From positions 1-21,958 of IMG/VR virus record IMGVR_UViG_3300020419_000090: 21,958 bases of DNA; one strand, given 5' to 3'. This DNA is from a virus. The position numbers were made by a program, and so were the translations under genes. The notes under the pieces are model-generated. The model was not told where the DNA came from and did no database searches. It saw only the letters and a program-made list of their open reading frames with translations. This document shows positions 20,655 to 21,958 of this stretch, piece by piece; the stretch's first letter is position 1, and the number at the start of each line of letters is the position of its first letter.

Positions 20655-21075
20655 TGATGTGAAGGACTTGTGAAAGTTGATGTTCAGGCACTCTACGCGG
20701 AAACGTGAAAGCCTGTGCGTGTGATGGAATACTACGCCATTGGTGCTTAACACCAACGACTTTGCTTAAGGTTTGCCAATACCACTTACCCTGCACCTGG
20801 ATGATCTCAGTGCATCCGTTGAACTCACGCATAAGAGCGTTGATTCTGGATTTTGTGGTGAGCGTCGTGAACCCGTGGTGGTTTACCTCGAGCTCATCCT
20901 CAGTCAATTTGCATATGCATTTCGAGTAGAGGTAGACGTTAATTCGCTTTGATAAACCAGGAAAGTCGATAACCTCAACCCTTGTGTTCCTCAGGCTGAA
21001 GTCTTTCTCCTTTCTTATCGCGTCGAGCATTTGCTCTTCGATTTTTCTCGGCATTGGAGATTCGTCGTCTGACAT
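20647..21075 (-). CDS. conserved phage hypothetical protein with TKSR motif (142 aa)
   Basis: The central part, NVYLYSKCICKLTEDELEVN followed by HGFTTLTTKSRINALM, matches a small phage family that I recall as SVYLHGNxIA...TTKSRLNALL, widespread in cyanophages and other marine phages. Their function is unknown. The N-terminus is helical and charged. The C-terminus is basic with several Gln and Pro residues. Alternative starts exist at 21054 and 21030. With the start at 21075 the gene overlaps the preceding one by 101 nt, so a later start is possible. Confidence 0.65.
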   Translation of the reverse strand: MSDDESPMPRKIEEQMLDAIRKEKDFSLRNTRVEVIDFPGLSKRINVYLYSKCICKLTEDELEVNHHGFTTLTTKSRINALMREFNGCTEIIQVQGKWYWQTLSKVVGVKHQWRSIPSHAQAFTFPRRVPEHQLSQVLHING

Positions 21076-21202
21076 AGAAAACTGCCTCAGGATGATCTTT
21101 GCGGAGTTGGTTTACTCGTTTGTTTGCTTGATCCCAGGATTCGCAGTCTTCTACGATTACACCTCGACCTCCCGTGGTTACGTCATACTTTCTGATATGC
21201 AA
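20975..21202 (-). CDS. small basic hypothetical protein (75 aa)
   Basis: The reading frame is open to 21283, but a separate gene ends at 21216, so TTG 21202 is the likely start. There is no clear Shine-Dalgarno site. The N-terminal half has a beta-like VTTGGRGVIVEDCESWDQA. The middle QLRKDHPEAVFYVRRR gives way to a highly basic tail (NAEKNRRANARRDKKGERLQ), suggesting nucleic-acid binding. Its last 101 nt overlap the next gene in another frame, a long overlap for this genome, which lowers confidence in one of the two starts. Confidence 0.5.
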   Translation of the reverse strand: MHIRKYDVTTGGRGVIVEDCESWDQANKRVNQLRKDHPEAVFYVRRRISNAEKNRRANARRDKKGERLQPEEHKG

Positions 21203-21215
21203 TATCTGTGACAAG

Positions 21216-21380
21216 CTACGGGCAGGGCTCAAAGTCGTTCGGCAGGACTGCATAAACGAGATCGTATTGCCCGTCATGTTCATTCTTGAACTTGACTAAG
21301 GCATCAATCGAATCTTCAGCTGTAACAACAGTTTTGGTCAGGTTGTTGTCTGCATCCCGATAGCGAATGAGAAAAGTCAT
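21216..21380 (-). CDS. small hypothetical protein (54 aa)
   Basis: The ATG at 21380 overlaps the upstream TGA (ATGA at 21377-21380), and the frame closes with TAG at 21216-21218. The product begins MTFLIRYRDADNNLTKTVVT and continues with a helix containing IDALVKFKNEHDGQYDLVYA, a beta-alpha-beta-like layout. Not recognised. Coupling and spacing support a real gene in this chain of small ORFs. Confidence 0.6.
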   Translation of the reverse strand: MTFLIRYRDADNNLTKTVVTAEDSIDALVKFKNEHDGQYDLVYAVLPNDFEPCP

Positions 21381-21604
21381 GAGCATACCTGAGTCTTTGA
21401 AAAGCCGAATTTCTCAGTGATCTTATCGCGTTGGCGATCACTCCTTAGCTTTGATGCAAGCTTTGCAACATGATCCATCACTTTGAGTGTTTCTTCAGTG
21501 GTCGAGCCCTCGGGCATACCCTTCTGGACAACCCCAAAACATTCAAAAAACAGATCTGCTGCTTCCGAGATCTCAGCAGGAGTCAAAGGTTTAGTGTCAA
21601 GCAT
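21377..21604 (-). CDS. small hypothetical protein (75 aa)
   Basis: ATG 21604 overlaps the end of the upstream gene by 8 nt and is preferred over the longer reading to 21748. The product is helical: LTPAEISEAADLFFECFGVV, a GMPEGSTTEETLKVMDHVAK segment, and a basic KLRSDRQRDKITEKFGFSK tail. Not recognised. It lies between two small phage genes in a tightly coupled chain. Confidence 0.6.
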   Translation of the reverse strand: MLDTKPLTPAEISEAADLFFECFGVVQKGMPEGSTTEETLKVMDHVAKLASKLRSDRQRDKITEKFGFSKTQVCS

Positions 21605-21797
21605 CGATGTGAAAATAAGGGTGATCAGTGTCAAGAACTTGATTTTGACCCGATGCAAATACAAACCGGTCAATCGGTAAGTATTCGTCGGTTGCAGAAC
21701 AATATACCGTGGGCACACAGTCCAGCTGCTTTTTGTCAAGAACCTCAAGGATTTGAAGCAGTGTCCTGTAAGTTGGTGCGTTTCCTGAGGTAGACAT
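21597..21797 (-). CDS. conserved cyanophage hypothetical protein, MSTSG type (66 aa)
   Basis: It starts MSTSGNAPTYRTLLQILEVL and continues with DCVPTVYCSATDEYLPIDRF and a DTDHPYF tail. This matches a small protein family seen in cyanophages: M-S-T-S-G, a helix with L-L-x-x-L, then V-T-V-Y and D-E-[YF]-x-P, ending LDxxHPYL. Function unknown. The ATG at 21797 lies 53 nt inside the end of the CsrA-like gene. The opening MSTSG motif makes this start secure. Confidence 0.7.
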   Translation of the reverse strand: MSTSGNAPTYRTLLQILEVLDKKQLDCVPTVYCSATDEYLPIDRFVFASGQNQVLDTDHPYFHIDA

Positions 21798-21927
21798 TTT
21801 TAAAGGATTGCTTTGGGATCAGGCTAAGCGGCCTATACAAGCGTGCTCGGTTGATGCCGAAAAGCTTTACGTTGGCCTTCCCTATCATCATTATCTCAGA
21901 CGAATCCGACCGAGTAACGATCAACAT
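21745..21927 (-). CDS. divergent CsrA-like RNA-binding protein (60 aa)
   Basis: The start MLIVTR followed by SEIMMIG, VKLFGI and, later, IPK follows the order of CsrA, which opens MLILTR, has ETLMIG, a VTVLGV strand and NAPK or EAPK. CsrA is a 61-residue dimeric RNA-binding protein controlling translation, and this protein has 60 residues. One extra residue lies before the MIG motif, and the GNQVRIG strand is poorly kept (RARLYRP). The C-terminal helix is basic (FKNVYLRKR). ATG 21927 is chosen because it places MLIVTR at the start; ATGs at 21936 and 21951 are alternatives. The last 53 nt overlap the next gene. The assignment rests on short motifs and is tentative. Confidence 0.4.
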   Translation of the reverse strand: MLIVTRSDSSEIMMIGKANVKLFGINRARLYRPLSLIPKQSFKNVYLRKRTNLQDTASNP

Positions 21928-21958
21928 CTGGCTCATCTTTGAAATAAGCATTTACTAC

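Noticed and set aside
1-21958. CRISPR array, tRNA, rRNA, insertion sequence or integrase
   Set aside because: I found no regularly spaced repeats, cloverleaf-like genes, rRNA segments, transposase or integrase motifs. A tRNA or repeat-finding program run was not possible here.

Overview
The window looks like part of a tailed phage genome that infects a phycobilisome-bearing cyanobacterium. This rests on an NblA-like phycobilisome-degradation protein, a cyanophage-type ThyX, a phage replication set (primase-helicase, DNA polymerase A, SSB, RecB-like exonuclease) and several small protein families I recognise from cyanophages: a secreted beta-rich protein, a TKSR-motif protein, an MSTSG-type protein and a one-helix membrane protein. 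Genes are packed tightly, with many 4-nt ATGA stop/start overlaps. Most lack an obvious Shine-Dalgarno site. I saw no tRNA, rRNA, CRISPR array or insertion sequence.

Layout. Positions 1-1527 are on the + strand: the end of an HNH nuclease gene, two small unknown genes, a 16-bp palindrome and thyX. From about 18.5 kb down to 1.5 kb almost everything is on the - strand. Read in the direction of transcription, this is (a) a four-gene module (18522 to 14121) with a DISGS-type VWA protein and a MoxR/RavA-type AAA+ ATPase, behind a sigma70-like promoter with an inverted repeat at the likely start site; (b) two unknown genes; (c) DNA polymerase I, a small unknown gene and a glycine-rich protein; (d) an HNH-like/HTH protein, an SSB-like protein and an unknown partner; (e) a methyltransferase-like pseudo-enzyme, a small acidic protein, the RecB-like nuclease, the AEP-SF3 primase-helicase and three small genes that run into the 3' end of thyX. 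Intrinsic terminators separate some of these blocks. A single + strand gene, the nblA-like gene at 6889-7122, interrupts the - strand block.

Positions 18.7-22 kb hold small accessory genes: membrane, secreted and W/Y-rich proteins, a MarR-type regulator with a downstream partner, a divergent pair of small YRG-motif proteins, and a - strand chain of small phage genes headed by a CsrA-like protein.

How the parts may work together (inference): thyX, the primase-helicase, PolA, SSB and nuclease supply nucleotides and replicate DNA. NblA would dismantle host antennae. The CsrA-like and MarR-like proteins are candidate regulators. The RavA-ViaA-like quartet is the least explained system: it has the make-up of an ATP-driven chaperone or remodelling machine with two further phage-encoded partners. 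Two proteins keep an enzyme fold but appear to lack the catalytic residues: the methyltransferase-like protein at 6318-6890 and the HNH-like protein at 8620-9171.
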